A stretch of 64,000 bases of DNA, taken from assembly GCF_007747215.1 (NCBI RefSeq), contig NZ_CP036273.1, positions 3,394,322 through 3,458,321 on the forward strand, in the 5' to 3' direction. The first letter of the stretch is position 1. Every line of letters begins with the position of its first letter. The notes beneath the pieces were generated by a model. It worked only from the letters and a program-made list of their open reading frames with translations. It ran no database searches and was not told the origin of the DNA. Below, in pieces: positions 43,055 to 52,113 of the stretch. The translations under genes were made by a program, and so were the position numbers. Origin of the DNA: Urbifossiella limnaea. GTDB taxonomy: Bacteria; Planctomycetota; Planctomycetia; Gemmatales; Gemmataceae.

Positions 43055-43712
43055 GCACCTCCGGGTGGTGGCGAACCATCTCGCCCCTCACCAAATAGAT
43101 CACGTCCTCGGCGATGTTCGTGGCGTGGTCGGCGATCCGCTCCAGGTGCCGCACCGCGGTGAACAGCGACATCGCCGGCTCGACGAGGTGTGGCTCGGCC
43201 TGCATCCGGGCGATCAGCCCCTGGATGATCTCGGCGTTGTCGCGGTCCACCTCGTCGTCGGCGCGGATCACCCGGCAGGCCGCGGTCGTGTCGAGGTGCA
43301 CGAACGCATCGAGGCTCGCCCGCAGCATTTCGAGCGTCCGCCGAGTCATGCCACCGATCGCTTCCGGGATCGGGACGTACGGCGCCCGCGCCACCACCGC
43401 CGCGCGCTCGGCGATCCCGACGGCCATGTCGCCGATCCGCTCCAGGTCGGTCGTAATCATCAGCACCGCCGAGACGCGCCGCAGATCGACCGCGACCGGC
43501 TGGTGGAGCGCCAGGATCTTCAGGCACTCGTCCTGGACTTCGTTTTCGAGCCGGTCGATGTCGGCGTCGCCGGCGATCACGCGGGCGCAGCCGTCGGGGT
43601 CGCGGGCCTGGAGCGCGGTCGCGGCCGTGACGACGGCGTCCTCCACGTACCCGGCCATTCGCAACAGCGACCGGTGCAGGCGCTCCAGGTCCATGTCGAG
43701 GTGCTTGGACAC
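43041..43712 (-). CDS. phoU: PhoU-type phosphate signalling regulator
   Basis: 223 residues from GTG 43710-43712 behind GGAGGGGG; this gives VSKHLDMDLERLHRSLL, the normal PhoU opening, rather than the internal ATG. Two three-helix repeats carry the E/D-x3-D motifs (DADIDRLENEVQDE; DDEVDRDNAEIIQ) and RHLERIADHATNIAEDV. PhoU links the Pst transporter and PhoR kinase to repress phosphate-starvation genes, on the inner membrane face. No pst or phoR gene is present in the window. Confidence 0.92.
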   Translation of the reverse strand: MSKHLDMDLERLHRSLLRMAGYVEDAVVTAATALQARDPDGCARVIAGDADIDRLENEVQDECLKILALHQPVAVDLRRVSAVLMITTDLERIGDMAVGIAERAAVVARAPYVPIPEAIGGMTRRTLEMLRASLDAFVHLDTTAACRVIRADDEVDRDNAEIIQGLIARMQAEPHLVEPAMSLFTAVRHLERIADHATNIAEDVIYLVRGEMVRHHPEVLSPP

Positions 43713-43835
43713 GACCCCCTCCGCGGACAGAACGGATTCGGACTTCTTAACCGAAGCGGAGCCGCAGGAACAGCCCGGTGGCCGGCGCGGCGCGGCCGGT
43801 CTACGATGAGTCGAATCCCACCCGAGACGCGAGCG

Positions 43836-45074
43836 ATGGCCGAGACGGACCCGGCCGACTTCTTCCTCGCCGCAACCCGCAGCGGGCTCATCAGCGCGGA
43901 CGACCTCGCCGCCGTCCCTCGCGTCGACAGCCGGGCCGCGGCCGACCACCTCGTCGCCGCCGAGAAGCTGACGCACTTCCAGGCCGAGAAACTCCTCCGC
44001 GGCCGCTGGCAGGGCTTCTTCATCGGCCCCTACGTCATCCTCGCGCCGGTCGGCCGTGGCGGCATGGGGGCCGTCTACCTCGCCCGCCGCCGCGACCGAA
44101 CCGGCGGCCTCCTGGCGCTGAAGGTGCTGTCGCCGAAGCGCGCGAAGGCGGAGGCGCGGACGCTCGCACGGTTCCTCCGCGAGATGCAGTTGGGGCGGCA
44201 CCTGGAGCACCCGAACGTCACCCGTACCCTCGACGCCGGCGAGGCCGACGGGACGTACTTCATCGCCATGGAGTACGTCCCGGGCCTGTCGCTACGTCAA
44301 CTCGTGGAGGGCGGCGGGCCGCTGTCTGTGCCCGACGCTGCGCGGGTGTTCGCCGACGTTGCCGCAGGGCTGGCCCACGCCCACGCCCGAGGGCTGGTCC
44401 ACCGCGACCTGAAACCGGCGAACATCATGGTGACGCCGGAGGGCCGTGCGAAGCTGCTCGACCTCGGCCTCGCCATCATGGCCGGCGAGCGCCAACTGGA
44501 TGATTCAAAGATCCTCGGCACCAAGGGGTACGTCCTCGGCACGATGGACTACATCGCCCCCGAGCAGACGACTGACCCCACGGCCGTCGGTCCGGCCGCC
44601 GACCTGTACGCTCTCGGGTGCTCGCTGTACTTCGCGCTCGCCGGCCTGCCGCCGTTTCCCGGCGGCACGTCGAAGCAAAAAATCCAACGGCAGCGGGCCG
44701 AGGAGCCGCCGCCGCTCGCGCAGTTCAACCCCGCCGTGCCGGCCCCGCTGGTCGCGCTCGTGCGCTCGCTCATGGCGAAGAACCCTGCGGACCGGCCGTC
44801 CAGCGCCGACGCCGTGCAAGCCGTTCTGAAGCCGTGGGCGGGTGACGCCCTGAGCCGGCCGTCGGGCGATCCCGCCGTAAACAGCACGCGCGAGACCGTC
44901 GCCGCTCTCGATGCTCCCGGCAGCGACCCGGAGTTGTGGGACGCGGAGCCCATTCCCGGTGTGGCGGTCGGTGCTCCGGACCTGAAGCCGTGGGTGCTCG
45001 TCGCGGCCGGGTGCGGCGTGCTCGCCGCGCTGGTCGGCCTCGTCGTGTTGGTCGGGCTCGTGTCGCGGCTCTGA
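43836..45074 (+). CDS. Ser/Thr protein kinase with C-terminal membrane anchor
   Basis: 412 residues; ATG 43836 (an in-frame ATG at 43806 is possible). An N-terminal helical module of about 65 residues (ending HFQAEKLLRGRWQGFFIGPYVIL) is shared with the kinases at 55076 and 57839. The kinase domain follows: VGRGGMG, catalytic HRDLKPANIM, LDLGLA in place of the common DFG, and APEQ. The last 25 residues form one membrane helix, so the protein is tail-anchored with the kinase in the cytoplasm. DLG instead of DFG is common in planctomycete kinases. Substrate unknown. Confidence 0.88.
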   Translation: MAETDPADFFLAATRSGLISADDLAAVPRVDSRAAADHLVAAEKLTHFQAEKLLRGRWQGFFIGPYVILAPVGRGGMGAVYLARRRDRTGGLLALKVLSPKRAKAEARTLARFLREMQLGRHLEHPNVTRTLDAGEADGTYFIAMEYVPGLSLRQLVEGGGPLSVPDAARVFADVAAGLAHAHARGLVHRDLKPANIMVTPEGRAKLLDLGLAIMAGERQLDDSKILGTKGYVLGTMDYIAPEQTTDPTAVGPAADLYALGCSLYFALAGLPPFPGGTSKQKIQRQRAEEPPPLAQFNPAVPAPLVALVRSLMAKNPADRPSSADAVQAVLKPWAGDALSRPSGDPAVNSTRETVAALDAPGSDPELWDAEPIPGVAVGAPDLKPWVLVAAGCGVLAALVGLVVLVGLVSRL

Positions 45075-45137
45075 CTCTTTGACCACGCCGCAAGGACCGG
45101 GTACGATTGCAAGGGCCACTCGCAGGCGGATCGACCG

Positions 45138-45743
45138 ATGCGGCGGATCGAATACTACAAACGCTACCGGATGGAACTCGACCTGCGCCGCCCGCCGACT
45201 GGCGCCGCGGACGAGAGTGGCCACATCCTCCGCGCCACGCTACCGGCCGGCTGCCACTGGCTGCCGTGGCACGACTCCCTCCTCGGCACCCACGCCGAAG
45301 TCAAGGCGCTGAGTTTCCTCGACGAACTCGACACGGCCGTATTCCCTTGCCTCGGTTCGCTCGCCGGGTGCCACGACCTGATGACCGCCATCCGCACGAG
45401 GCCCGGCTTCTGCCCGCAGGCCACGTGGCTCGTGGGTACCACTCCCGACCACGCCGCGCTGGCCCGTGGCTGTGTCGGCACCATCCAGGGGCTGATCGAC
45501 GACGCCGGCCACGGGGGCGTGCAAAACATCGGCGTCCTACCCGAACTCCGCGGCCGCGGCATCGGCCGGGCCCTTCTGTTGAAGGCGCTCGCCGGGTTCG
45601 CGGCCGTCGGCGTGAAGCGCGTGTTCCTGGAGGTGACGGCGCTGAACGAGCCGGCCGTGCGGATGTACCGCTCGATCGGCTTCCGCTGCACCCGCACCAC
45701 GTACCGTGGCGTGCCCGCGGCCGAGGTCCGGGCCGGCATCTGA
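45138..45743 (+). CDS. GNAT-family N-acetyltransferase
   Basis: 201 residues. The acetyl-CoA motif GVLPELRGRGIGRALLLKAL is at about 135, followed by FLEVTALNEPAVRMYRSIGF, the B-motif typical of GNAT enzymes. The first 100 residues are a less conserved extension with FLDELDTAVFPCLGSL. No informative neighbour. It could act on a protein N terminus, an amine metabolite or an antibiotic; sequence does not decide. Confidence 0.85.
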   Translation: MRRIEYYKRYRMELDLRRPPTGAADESGHILRATLPAGCHWLPWHDSLLGTHAEVKALSFLDELDTAVFPCLGSLAGCHDLMTAIRTRPGFCPQATWLVGTTPDHAALARGCVGTIQGLIDDAGHGGVQNIGVLPELRGRGIGRALLLKALAGFAAVGVKRVFLEVTALNEPAVRMYRSIGFRCTRTTYRGVPAAEVRAGI

Positions 45744-45931
45744 CTCGGGCCGTATGGCGCCGGCACCCGCGAGCCAACTTTTTAAGATCGCGCTGGCGGC
45801 CGGCCGATTCTCGGTGTATGGTGGGACTCGACTCATAGCTCTCACCGGGCTCGCCGGCCCGCGACGAACTCGCACTCACTCGCGCCCGCCCGGCCCTTCC
45901 CGGTGCCTCCCTCATCTCCCGGGGGTCTCCG

Positions 45932-46957
45932 ATGCTTCGCCGTCGTATCGGGTTCACGCTGATCGAACTGCTCGTCGTCATCGCCATCATCGCCGTGCTG
46001 ATCGGGCTGCTGTTGCCGGCCGTGCAGAAGGTCCGAGAGGCCGCCGCCCGCGCCAAGTGCATGAACAACATCAAGCAGCTGGGCATCGCCTGCCACAGCT
46101 ACCAGGACCGGACCGGGGCGCTGCCGGTGGCCGTGCAGATGCGCCCGGGTGTGAGCCGAACCAACTCCGGCGGACAGGGGCCGAACTGGGCCGTATTCAT
46201 CCTCCCCGACATCGAGCAGGGGCCGCTGTACAACGCGCACGCCGCCAACATCACCGCCTACGCCGCGACTGGCAGCGCGGCGTGGAAGGCCATCCGCACG
46301 ACGCTCATTCCGACCATGTTGTGTCCGTCCGACCTGGGTATCGACGCGGCATGGACCGGCGACGGCGGCGGGTGGGCGCGCGGTAACTATGCGTGCAACG
46401 CCGGCGGCCTCCACCAGGGGGCCACCGTCAGCCCGGACAACGGCGTCGGCTACATCAGCAGCGAGATGGGGAACAGCCCGCGGCTGACCAACAACCCGAC
46501 CAACCTGGGCGTACCGAACAACACCCTGTCCGGCGGCGTGATGTGCATCAACTGGGCCACCATGGTCAACCGTATCGAAGACGGCTCGTCAAACACCATC
46601 ATGCTGGCAGAGCTGCGGATCGGCTCGCAGCTCGGGTCGCAGGACTCGCGCGGCGTGTGGGCGCTCGGCTTCCCCGGGGCCAGCGTCATCGCCGGCAACG
46701 GGTGGGACTGCACCACCCCGAACACGACCGAGGACAACGCCGACGACTGCGAGGGCTGCATCAACGACCCCAGGAACGGCATGGGCGCGTGGCCCGGTTG
46801 TCCCTTCCAGCAGGCCACGTCGCGCGGGAAGCACACCGGCGGCGTCGTGGTCGGGTTCGGCGACGGCAGCACGCGCTTCGTCCGCAACTCGGTCAGCAAG
46901 GCGAACTGGTTCCTGATGCTCAGCCGCAACGACGGCCTGAACTGGACCGACAACTGA
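45932..46957 (+). CDS. DUF1559 pilin-like protein
   Basis: 341 residues. The type IV pilin-like N terminus (RRIGFTLIELLVVIAIIAVL) with Glu five residues after the Phe methylation site shows prepilin-peptidase processing. Then LLLPAVQKVREAAARAKCMNNIKQLG is the DUF1559 hallmark. The C-terminal motifs DGSSNTIMLAE and GFGDGSTRFV match the family's DGTSNT and DGSVRF signatures. Such proteins are extremely abundant in Gemmata-like genomes and are thought to be pseudopilins of a T2SS-like system. The gene next to it starts 10 bases later. Confidence 0.92.
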   Translation: MLRRRIGFTLIELLVVIAIIAVLIGLLLPAVQKVREAAARAKCMNNIKQLGIACHSYQDRTGALPVAVQMRPGVSRTNSGGQGPNWAVFILPDIEQGPLYNAHAANITAYAATGSAAWKAIRTTLIPTMLCPSDLGIDAAWTGDGGGWARGNYACNAGGLHQGATVSPDNGVGYISSEMGNSPRLTNNPTNLGVPNNTLSGGVMCINWATMVNRIEDGSSNTIMLAELRIGSQLGSQDSRGVWALGFPGASVIAGNGWDCTTPNTTEDNADDCEGCINDPRNGMGAWPGCPFQQATSRGKHTGGVVVGFGDGSTRFVRNSVSKANWFLMLSRNDGLNWTDN

Positions 46958-46967
46958 CGCGCCGCCG

Positions 46968-48842
46968 ATGACCCGCCGCACTCGCCCGACCCTGGTCACC
47001 GCGCTCGCCGTGGCGGCCGGGGTCGTGGCTTACTGGTTTCTCCTCCGCCCCGACCCGGGCGACCCCCGGCTGAACGGGTTCGTCGCCGCACGGCCGCCGG
47101 TGGCCGTCGTCTTCACGTCTCGCTCGGAGCCCGCTAGCTTCGAGGCCGCCGCCCCGGACGGCGAAGAGTTCCGCTACCCCGGCCGGCGCCTGTGGGCCGC
47201 ACGCGAGGGGAGGCTTCGGCTTCTCTCGACTCGCGGCACCGTCCACGAACTCACGTGGGGCCGCGCACTTCCCGACGGCGGCACGCTGATCGACGTGATG
47301 AGCCCGTCCGTGACGCTGGACGGTCGGTCGATCCTGTTCGCGGGCCGGAAGGGCGGCGACGACCCCGGGCACTTCCGCCTCTACGAGGTGCAGCTCGACG
47401 GCTCCGACCTGCGGCCGCTGACCGGCCAGCCGGGCGACCTCGGAGCTGTCGCCGTGCCGCCACTCCGTTTCGCCGCGGACGGGTCGCCTCTGTCCGACGC
47501 TCAACGTTGTCGGATCGACTACGACGACGTGGACCCGGTCGAGGTTCGGGCCGAGCCGCGGCAGATCGTGTTCGCGTCGAGCCGCGACCCGGATCTCGGC
47601 CGCGACCACGACCGCCGGTCCACGCAACTGTGGGTGCGCGACGAGCGCGGGCGACTGACGCAAGCGACGGCCAACCGCAACAACGACCGCTGGCCGTGGC
47701 CGATGGCCAGCGGCTACGTCGCGTTCAGCCTCTGGAGCCGGAACCGCGAGGTGGTCAGCGCCGATGCCACCGACGTGCGACCCTTCGACCCCGCGGTGCC
47801 GTCGGCGACGCCGCCGACCGATGCGTGGCTCGGGGCGTTCGTGCGGTTGAGTTCGTCGGGCCACTTCGGGATGCTGGCGAAGCCGCCGGTGCCGGTGTGG
47901 CGGCCAAGGCTTCTGGCCAATGGCCGAGTGGCATTCATGACCCCCGGACCAGACGGCCGCCTCACGGTGGCCCAGGTCGTGCCGGGCACCATCGCCGCTG
48001 TGCCCAGTGCCGCCGCGGCTCCGCTACCGACTCTGTCGGGAGTGCGGTTGCACCGTATTCCCGAAGCCGGTCGAGCAATGTCGCTCGCCACGCCGTCGCC
48101 CTGTCCACCCGCTGGCGTGCTCCTGTCAGCGGCTGGAGGCTCAGCGCCGGGAGCGTTCGGCCTCTACCTCGCCCCCGAGGAGTGGCCGGAAGACGGTGCA
48201 ACGGCAGGACCAGTGGAGCTGAAGCTCCTGTTCGACGACCCCGACCTGGTCGACGCGGAGCCGGTAGCCGTGTACCGCCGCTCGGTCTACGAGGTGCCCG
48301 CCGCGAGCAACGACAACTCGGCGCCAGACCGCACGCTGCAACTACTCTCGGGCAAGAAGTACGTCGGCCCGACCGGCAACCTGTTCGCCACCGGGCTGAC
48401 CGGGATGCAGATGGCCGACCTGCCCGGCCAGCGGACCGACACGGGGAGCGGCCCCGTGTTCGCCGCACCGCCGGCCGGGGCGATCGTCAAGCTGAAGGTG
48501 TGGGCGTCGCGCCGCGACCGGTTCGACGACCCCGTCCGGCCGCGGGTGCCAGGGGCGTGGGAGCCCCTGGTCGAATACCCCGCAGGTGACACCGCCGGCG
48601 GACCGGTACCGACCGACGCGCCAACCGTCCTCGCCGGCTTCGGCCGCGATGGTAAAGTGGTGCGTTGGGAGTCGGCGGCAGCTGATGCGGCGGGGCGGCG
48701 GGCGGCGTTTTACGCCTTCGCTGGTGACCACTACAGCTTGGCGACGTCCGGCGGCCGGCACTTCTGCGTCGGATGCCACCCCGGCCACAGCGGCATGCCG
48801 CCGGCCGACCACCGAAAGCACGCGGAGCAATTCCCACACTGA
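46968..48842 (+). CDS. TolB-like beta-propeller with C-terminal haem c site
   Basis: 624 residues. One N-terminal membrane anchor or uncleaved signal (TLVTALAVAAGVVAYWFLL). The middle is a TolB/WD-like propeller (SPSVTLDGRSILFAGRK, DDPGHFRLYEVQLDGSDLRPLT). The C terminus has CVGCH at about 600-604, a single haem c site followed by HPGHSG. The layout resembles the hydrazine-synthase alpha-subunit-like proteins of planctomycetes, which outside anammox bacteria do not make hydrazine. Likely a periplasmic membrane-bound electron carrier or sensor. Probably in one transcript with the DUF1559 gene 10 bases upstream. Confidence 0.78.
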   Translation: MTRRTRPTLVTALAVAAGVVAYWFLLRPDPGDPRLNGFVAARPPVAVVFTSRSEPASFEAAAPDGEEFRYPGRRLWAAREGRLRLLSTRGTVHELTWGRALPDGGTLIDVMSPSVTLDGRSILFAGRKGGDDPGHFRLYEVQLDGSDLRPLTGQPGDLGAVAVPPLRFAADGSPLSDAQRCRIDYDDVDPVEVRAEPRQIVFASSRDPDLGRDHDRRSTQLWVRDERGRLTQATANRNNDRWPWPMASGYVAFSLWSRNREVVSADATDVRPFDPAVPSATPPTDAWLGAFVRLSSSGHFGMLAKPPVPVWRPRLLANGRVAFMTPGPDGRLTVAQVVPGTIAAVPSAAAAPLPTLSGVRLHRIPEAGRAMSLATPSPCPPAGVLLSAAGGSAPGAFGLYLAPEEWPEDGATAGPVELKLLFDDPDLVDAEPVAVYRRSVYEVPAASNDNSAPDRTLQLLSGKKYVGPTGNLFATGLTGMQMADLPGQRTDTGSGPVFAAPPAGAIVKLKVWASRRDRFDDPVRPRVPGAWEPLVEYPAGDTAGGPVPTDAPTVLAGFGRDGKVVRWESAAADAAGRRAAFYAFAGDHYSLATSGGRHFCVGCHPGHSGMPPADHRKHAEQFPH

Positions 48843-48844
48843 CG

Positions 48845-48908
48845 CCGATTTGTGTACGGCTCACCCACCCCCCTTCAGGGCACGCAATGAGTCCAGTACA
48901 CAAATTGG
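48845..48908. other. Inverted repeat in intergenic region
   Basis: CCGATTTGTGTAC (48845-48857) and GTACACAAATTGG (48896-48908) pair over 13 positions with one G-T wobble and a 38-base loop. AT-rich relative to its surroundings. Either the terminator of the propeller gene or an operator for the lipoprotein gene. Confidence 0.5.
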
Positions 48909-48989
48909 TATCGGAGCGATGCGGGGACTCTACAAGGTGGTTAAACCTCGACCGTAAATGACTTTGCGGCTTCGCACGAGGATGGATCG

Positions 48990-49388
48990 ATGCAACGAAC
49001 TCTCCCGGCGATTGCACTCTTCCTGCTCAGTTGCGGCTGCGGGTCACGCGTACCAATTTGCACCGTCAGCGGCACCGTCACCCGTGGCGGCGAGAAGCTG
49101 ACGTGGCCCGACGGTGGAAGCCTGCTGATCATCTTCCTCCCGGTCGACCCGGCCAAGACGGAACGCTACACCGCCCGTGACACCGACACCGCCAGCAGCT
49201 CGTACAAGCTGTCCGGCGTACCGGCCGGAAAGTACCTGGTGGCGGTACAGCAGTTCAGCCCGCGGTTCATGGACGCCCTCGGCGGACGCTACGACCCCGG
49301 CCACACCGACTACGAAGTGGACGTGACCGCCGACGGCCAGGTGCTGAACATCGACCTGCCGACGAATCCCACGCCGGGCCGCAAGTAG
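48990..49388 (+). CDS. Lipoprotein with carboxypeptidase-regulatory-like fold
   Basis: 132 residues. A signal peptide ends in the lipobox LLSC, so residue Cys15 is likely lipidated. The mature part starts VSGTVTRGGEKLTWPDGG and continues with FLPVDPAKTE and SYKLSGVPAGKYLVAV, the beta-sandwich pattern seen in many small planctomycete lipoproteins that often accompany DUF1559 genes. Exposed at the outer or cytoplasmic membrane. Function unknown. Confidence 0.8.
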   Translation: MQRTLPAIALFLLSCGCGSRVPICTVSGTVTRGGEKLTWPDGGSLLIIFLPVDPAKTERYTARDTDTASSSYKLSGVPAGKYLVAVQQFSPRFMDALGGRYDPGHTDYEVDVTADGQVLNIDLPTNPTPGRK

Positions 49389-49462
49389 CCCGCCACGGGT
49401 CGGAGGTCGTAGAATGCCCCAGCGGCGGCCGCCCGGCCGCCCCGGACGGAAAAGGGGCGGTC

Positions 49463-50704
49463 GTGGGACAGCAGGTTTTCCAGCACACCCTCGCCAACGG
49501 CCTCGTACTGCTCGCGGAGCGGATGGAACACGTCCGCTCGGCCGCCATCAACTTCCTCGTCCCGGCCGGCGCCGCCTACGACCCGCCCGGCCGACTCGGC
49601 CTCGCGTCGGTAGTCGCCGACCTGATGACCCGCGGTGCCGGCGACCGCGACAGCCGGCAACTCGCGCTCGCACTCGACAACCTCGGCGTGGACCGCGACG
49701 AGAGTGTCGGTGCCGTCAACATGCGCTTCTGGGGCTCGACGCTGGCCCGCAACGTTCCCGCGACCCTGGACATCTTCGCCGACGTACTCCGCCGCCCGCA
49801 CCTGCCCGACGACGAACTCGAACCGGTGCAGGCGCTGGCGCTGCAGGACTTGCAGAGCCTCGAGGACGCGCCGCAGCAGAAGGTCATGGTCGAGCTGCGC
49901 CGCCGCTACTACCCGCGCCCGCTGAACCAGGACCGCCGCGGCGTCGCCGAGCACATCGAGGCGCTCACCATCGACGACGTGCGTGACCAGTACGCCCGCC
50001 TGTTCCGGCCGAACGGCTCGATCCTGTCCGTGGCCGGGAACGTGGAATGGGAGCCGCTGAAGGCCCAGGTGGAGCGGCTGTTCGGCGACTGGAAGCCGGG
50101 CGAGGACGCCACCCTACCACTGACCGCGAGCACGCCGCTGTCCGAGCACCTGCACAAGGACACCCAGCAGACGCAGATCGCACTGGCGTACCCGGCGGCG
50201 GCCATCGGCAGCCCGGACTATTACCCGGCGCGGGCCGCGGCGTCGGTGTTGAGCGGCGGCATGGCGTCGCGCCTGTTCACGGAAGTGCGCGAGAAGCGGG
50301 GCCTGTGCTACAGCGTGTCGGCGTGGCACGAGACGTTCAAGGACCGCGGCTCGATGCTGGCGTACGCCGGCACCCGCGCCGAGCGCGCCCAGGAGACGCT
50401 CGACGTGACCGTCGGCGAACTGCGGCGACTGAGCCTGGGCGTGACCGACGACGAGATCGACCGCGTCAGAGCGGGACTGAAGTCGTCGCTCATCATGCAG
50501 GAAGAGTCCACGTCCGCCCGCGCGGGCGCCATCGCCACCGACTGGTACTACCTCGGCCGGGTGCGGTCGTTCGACGAGGTGCAGGCGGCCATCGACGGGC
50601 TGACGCCGGCGGCCGTCGTCGGGTACCTGGGCCGCTACCCGGTCCGCGGGATGACGCTCGTGACGCTCGGCCCCGCCCCCTTGACCATGCCGGAGGACCG
50701 GTGA
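49463..50704 (+). CDS. M16 peptidase homologue without zinc site (MPP-alpha-like)
   Basis: 413 residues, GTG start. M16 fold throughout, e.g. HTLANGLVLLAERMEHVRSAA and SVLSGGMASRLFTEVREKRGLCYSVSAW, the substrate-binding R-x4-Y region of the C-terminal half. The zinc motif HxxEH is absent: the corresponding place reads ASVVADLMTRG. It therefore cannot be catalytic alone and probably pairs with the catalytic M16 protein two genes downstream, like the mitochondrial processing peptidase alpha and beta subunits. Overlaps the next small gene by four bases. Confidence 0.88.
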   Translation: MGQQVFQHTLANGLVLLAERMEHVRSAAINFLVPAGAAYDPPGRLGLASVVADLMTRGAGDRDSRQLALALDNLGVDRDESVGAVNMRFWGSTLARNVPATLDIFADVLRRPHLPDDELEPVQALALQDLQSLEDAPQQKVMVELRRRYYPRPLNQDRRGVAEHIEALTIDDVRDQYARLFRPNGSILSVAGNVEWEPLKAQVERLFGDWKPGEDATLPLTASTPLSEHLHKDTQQTQIALAYPAAAIGSPDYYPARAAASVLSGGMASRLFTEVREKRGLCYSVSAWHETFKDRGSMLAYAGTRAERAQETLDVTVGELRRLSLGVTDDEIDRVRAGLKSSLIMQEESTSARAGAIATDWYYLGRVRSFDEVQAAIDGLTPAAVVGYLGRYPVRGMTLVTLGPAPLTMPEDR

Positions 50705-50823
50705 ACGACCCGACCGAGCAGCGCGAACCGGCCACGTCCTTCAAGTGGGTCATCATCACCGGCCTGACGGTGTGGACCCTCGGGGCCGCGATGATCGTGT
50801 GGTCCCGCTTCTTCAGCAACTGA
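50701..50823 (+). CDS. 40-residue single-span membrane protein
   Basis: GTG start at 50701 overlaps the preceding stop (GTGA), and the stop is 13 bases before the next GTG start. The sequence has a charged N terminus (NDPTEQREPATSFKW) and one membrane helix (VIITGLTVWTLGAAMIVW). Overlap, position between the two M16 genes and clean helix argue that it is translated. It may anchor the otherwise soluble peptidase complex; speculative. Shorter than most gene callers accept. Confidence 0.68.
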   Translation: MNDPTEQREPATSFKWVIITGLTVWTLGAAMIVWSRFFSN

Positions 50824-50836
50824 GGAGTCTGCGGCC

Positions 50837-52090
50837 GTGCCGTTCTTTACCCACACACTGCCGAACGGGTTGACCCTGATCGGCGAGCCGAGCCCCGCCG
50901 CCCGGTCGGCGGCCGTCGGCTTCTTCGTTCGCACCGGCAGCCGCGACGAGCGGCCGGACGAATCGGGCGTCAGTCACTTCCTCGAGCACATGATGTTCAA
51001 GGGCACGCCGCGGCGCACCGCCCTGGACGTGAACCTCGACTTCGACCGCATCGGGGCCAGCTACAACGCCTACACCAGTGAGGAGAACACCGTCTACTAC
51101 GCGGCGGTGCTCCCCGAGTACCTGCCGCGGGCCGTGGACATTCTGGCCGACATCCTCCGCCCGAGCCTCCGCACCGACGACTTCGACACCGAAAAGCAGG
51201 TGATTCTCGAAGAGATCGGCATGTACGAGGACCAGCCGGCGTGGGCGGCGTCGGACCACGCGCGGAAGATTTTCTACGGCCCGCACCCGCTCGGGAACAG
51301 CGTGCTCGGGTCGAAGGAGAGCGTGACGGCGCTGACCCGCGACGGAATGCACGCCTACTTCGGCCGCCGCTACGCGCCGACCAACATCGTCGTCTCCGCC
51401 GCGGGGCACTTCGACTGGGACGAACTGGTGAAGTTGGTGACCGCGGCGTGCGGCGGGTGGGCGCGCGGCGAGGCCGGCCGCGGCCCGCGCAGCGAGTGGG
51501 CGGGGGAGGGCGGCCTCCACGTGCTGACGCGGGAGAAGGTGCAGCAGGAACACGTCATGTTCCAGGCCGGCGGTCCGCCGGCCGACAACCGCCTACGGTA
51601 TGCCGCGGACACGCTCGCACTCGCACTCGGCGACGACTCGGGCAGCCGGCTGTACTGGGCGCTGGTGGACCCGGGCTACGCCGACTCGGCCGACAGCGCG
51701 TACTACGAGTACGACGGCGCCGGCTGCGCGTACACGGCGTTCAGCTGCGAGCCGGAGCGGGCCGCCGCGAACCTCGACATCGTGCGGGCGGTGCTGGCCG
51801 AGGTGCAGCGCGACGGCCTGACGGCGGACGAGCTTCACACCGCCAAGAGCAAGATCGCCAGCCGGGTGGTCCGCGGCAGCGAGCGGCCGATGGGGCGGAT
51901 GCAGGCCATCGCCGCGGCGTGGAGCTACACCGGCGAGTACCGCGACGTGGACGCCGAGCTGGCCAACTTCGACGCCGTGTCGCTCGCCGACGTGCGGGCG
52001 TACCTGGACGCCTACCCGATCGACCGCAGCACCGTCATCGCCTTCGGCCCGCTGGACACGCTCGCCGGCGTGGCCGGGAAGCCCGTTTAG
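50837..52090 (+). CDS. M16 zinc metallopeptidase (MPP-beta-like, catalytic)
   Basis: 417 residues, GTG start after GGAGTCTG. The inverted zinc motif HFLEHMMFKGT is intact at about 48-58, with the distal Glu in the EKQVILEEIGMYED region (about 125). The C-terminal half has the substrate-binding motif GDDSGSRLYWALVDPGYADSA. Length matches single-domain-pair M16B proteases. In bacteria such enzymes degrade peptides or process exported proteins. It lies in an operon with the inactive homologue and a small membrane protein. Confidence 0.93.
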   Translation: MPFFTHTLPNGLTLIGEPSPAARSAAVGFFVRTGSRDERPDESGVSHFLEHMMFKGTPRRTALDVNLDFDRIGASYNAYTSEENTVYYAAVLPEYLPRAVDILADILRPSLRTDDFDTEKQVILEEIGMYEDQPAWAASDHARKIFYGPHPLGNSVLGSKESVTALTRDGMHAYFGRRYAPTNIVVSAAGHFDWDELVKLVTAACGGWARGEAGRGPRSEWAGEGGLHVLTREKVQQEHVMFQAGGPPADNRLRYAADTLALALGDDSGSRLYWALVDPGYADSADSAYYEYDGAGCAYTAFSCEPERAAANLDIVRAVLAEVQRDGLTADELHTAKSKIASRVVRGSERPMGRMQAIAAAWSYTGEYRDVDAELANFDAVSLADVRAYLDAYPIDRSTVIAFGPLDTLAGVAGKPV

Positions 52091-52113
52091 CTCACCGCAC
52101 GGACGCCGACCCG

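Noticed and set aside
43713-44210. N-terminal extension of PhoU
   Set aside because: Antisense to the kinase at 43836; the GTG at 43712 gives the canonical PhoU N terminus behind a strong ribosome site.
46968-48842. Hydrazine synthase (anammox) as a literal function
   Set aside because: Only architecture-level resemblance, no beta/gamma subunits or other anammox genes in the window.
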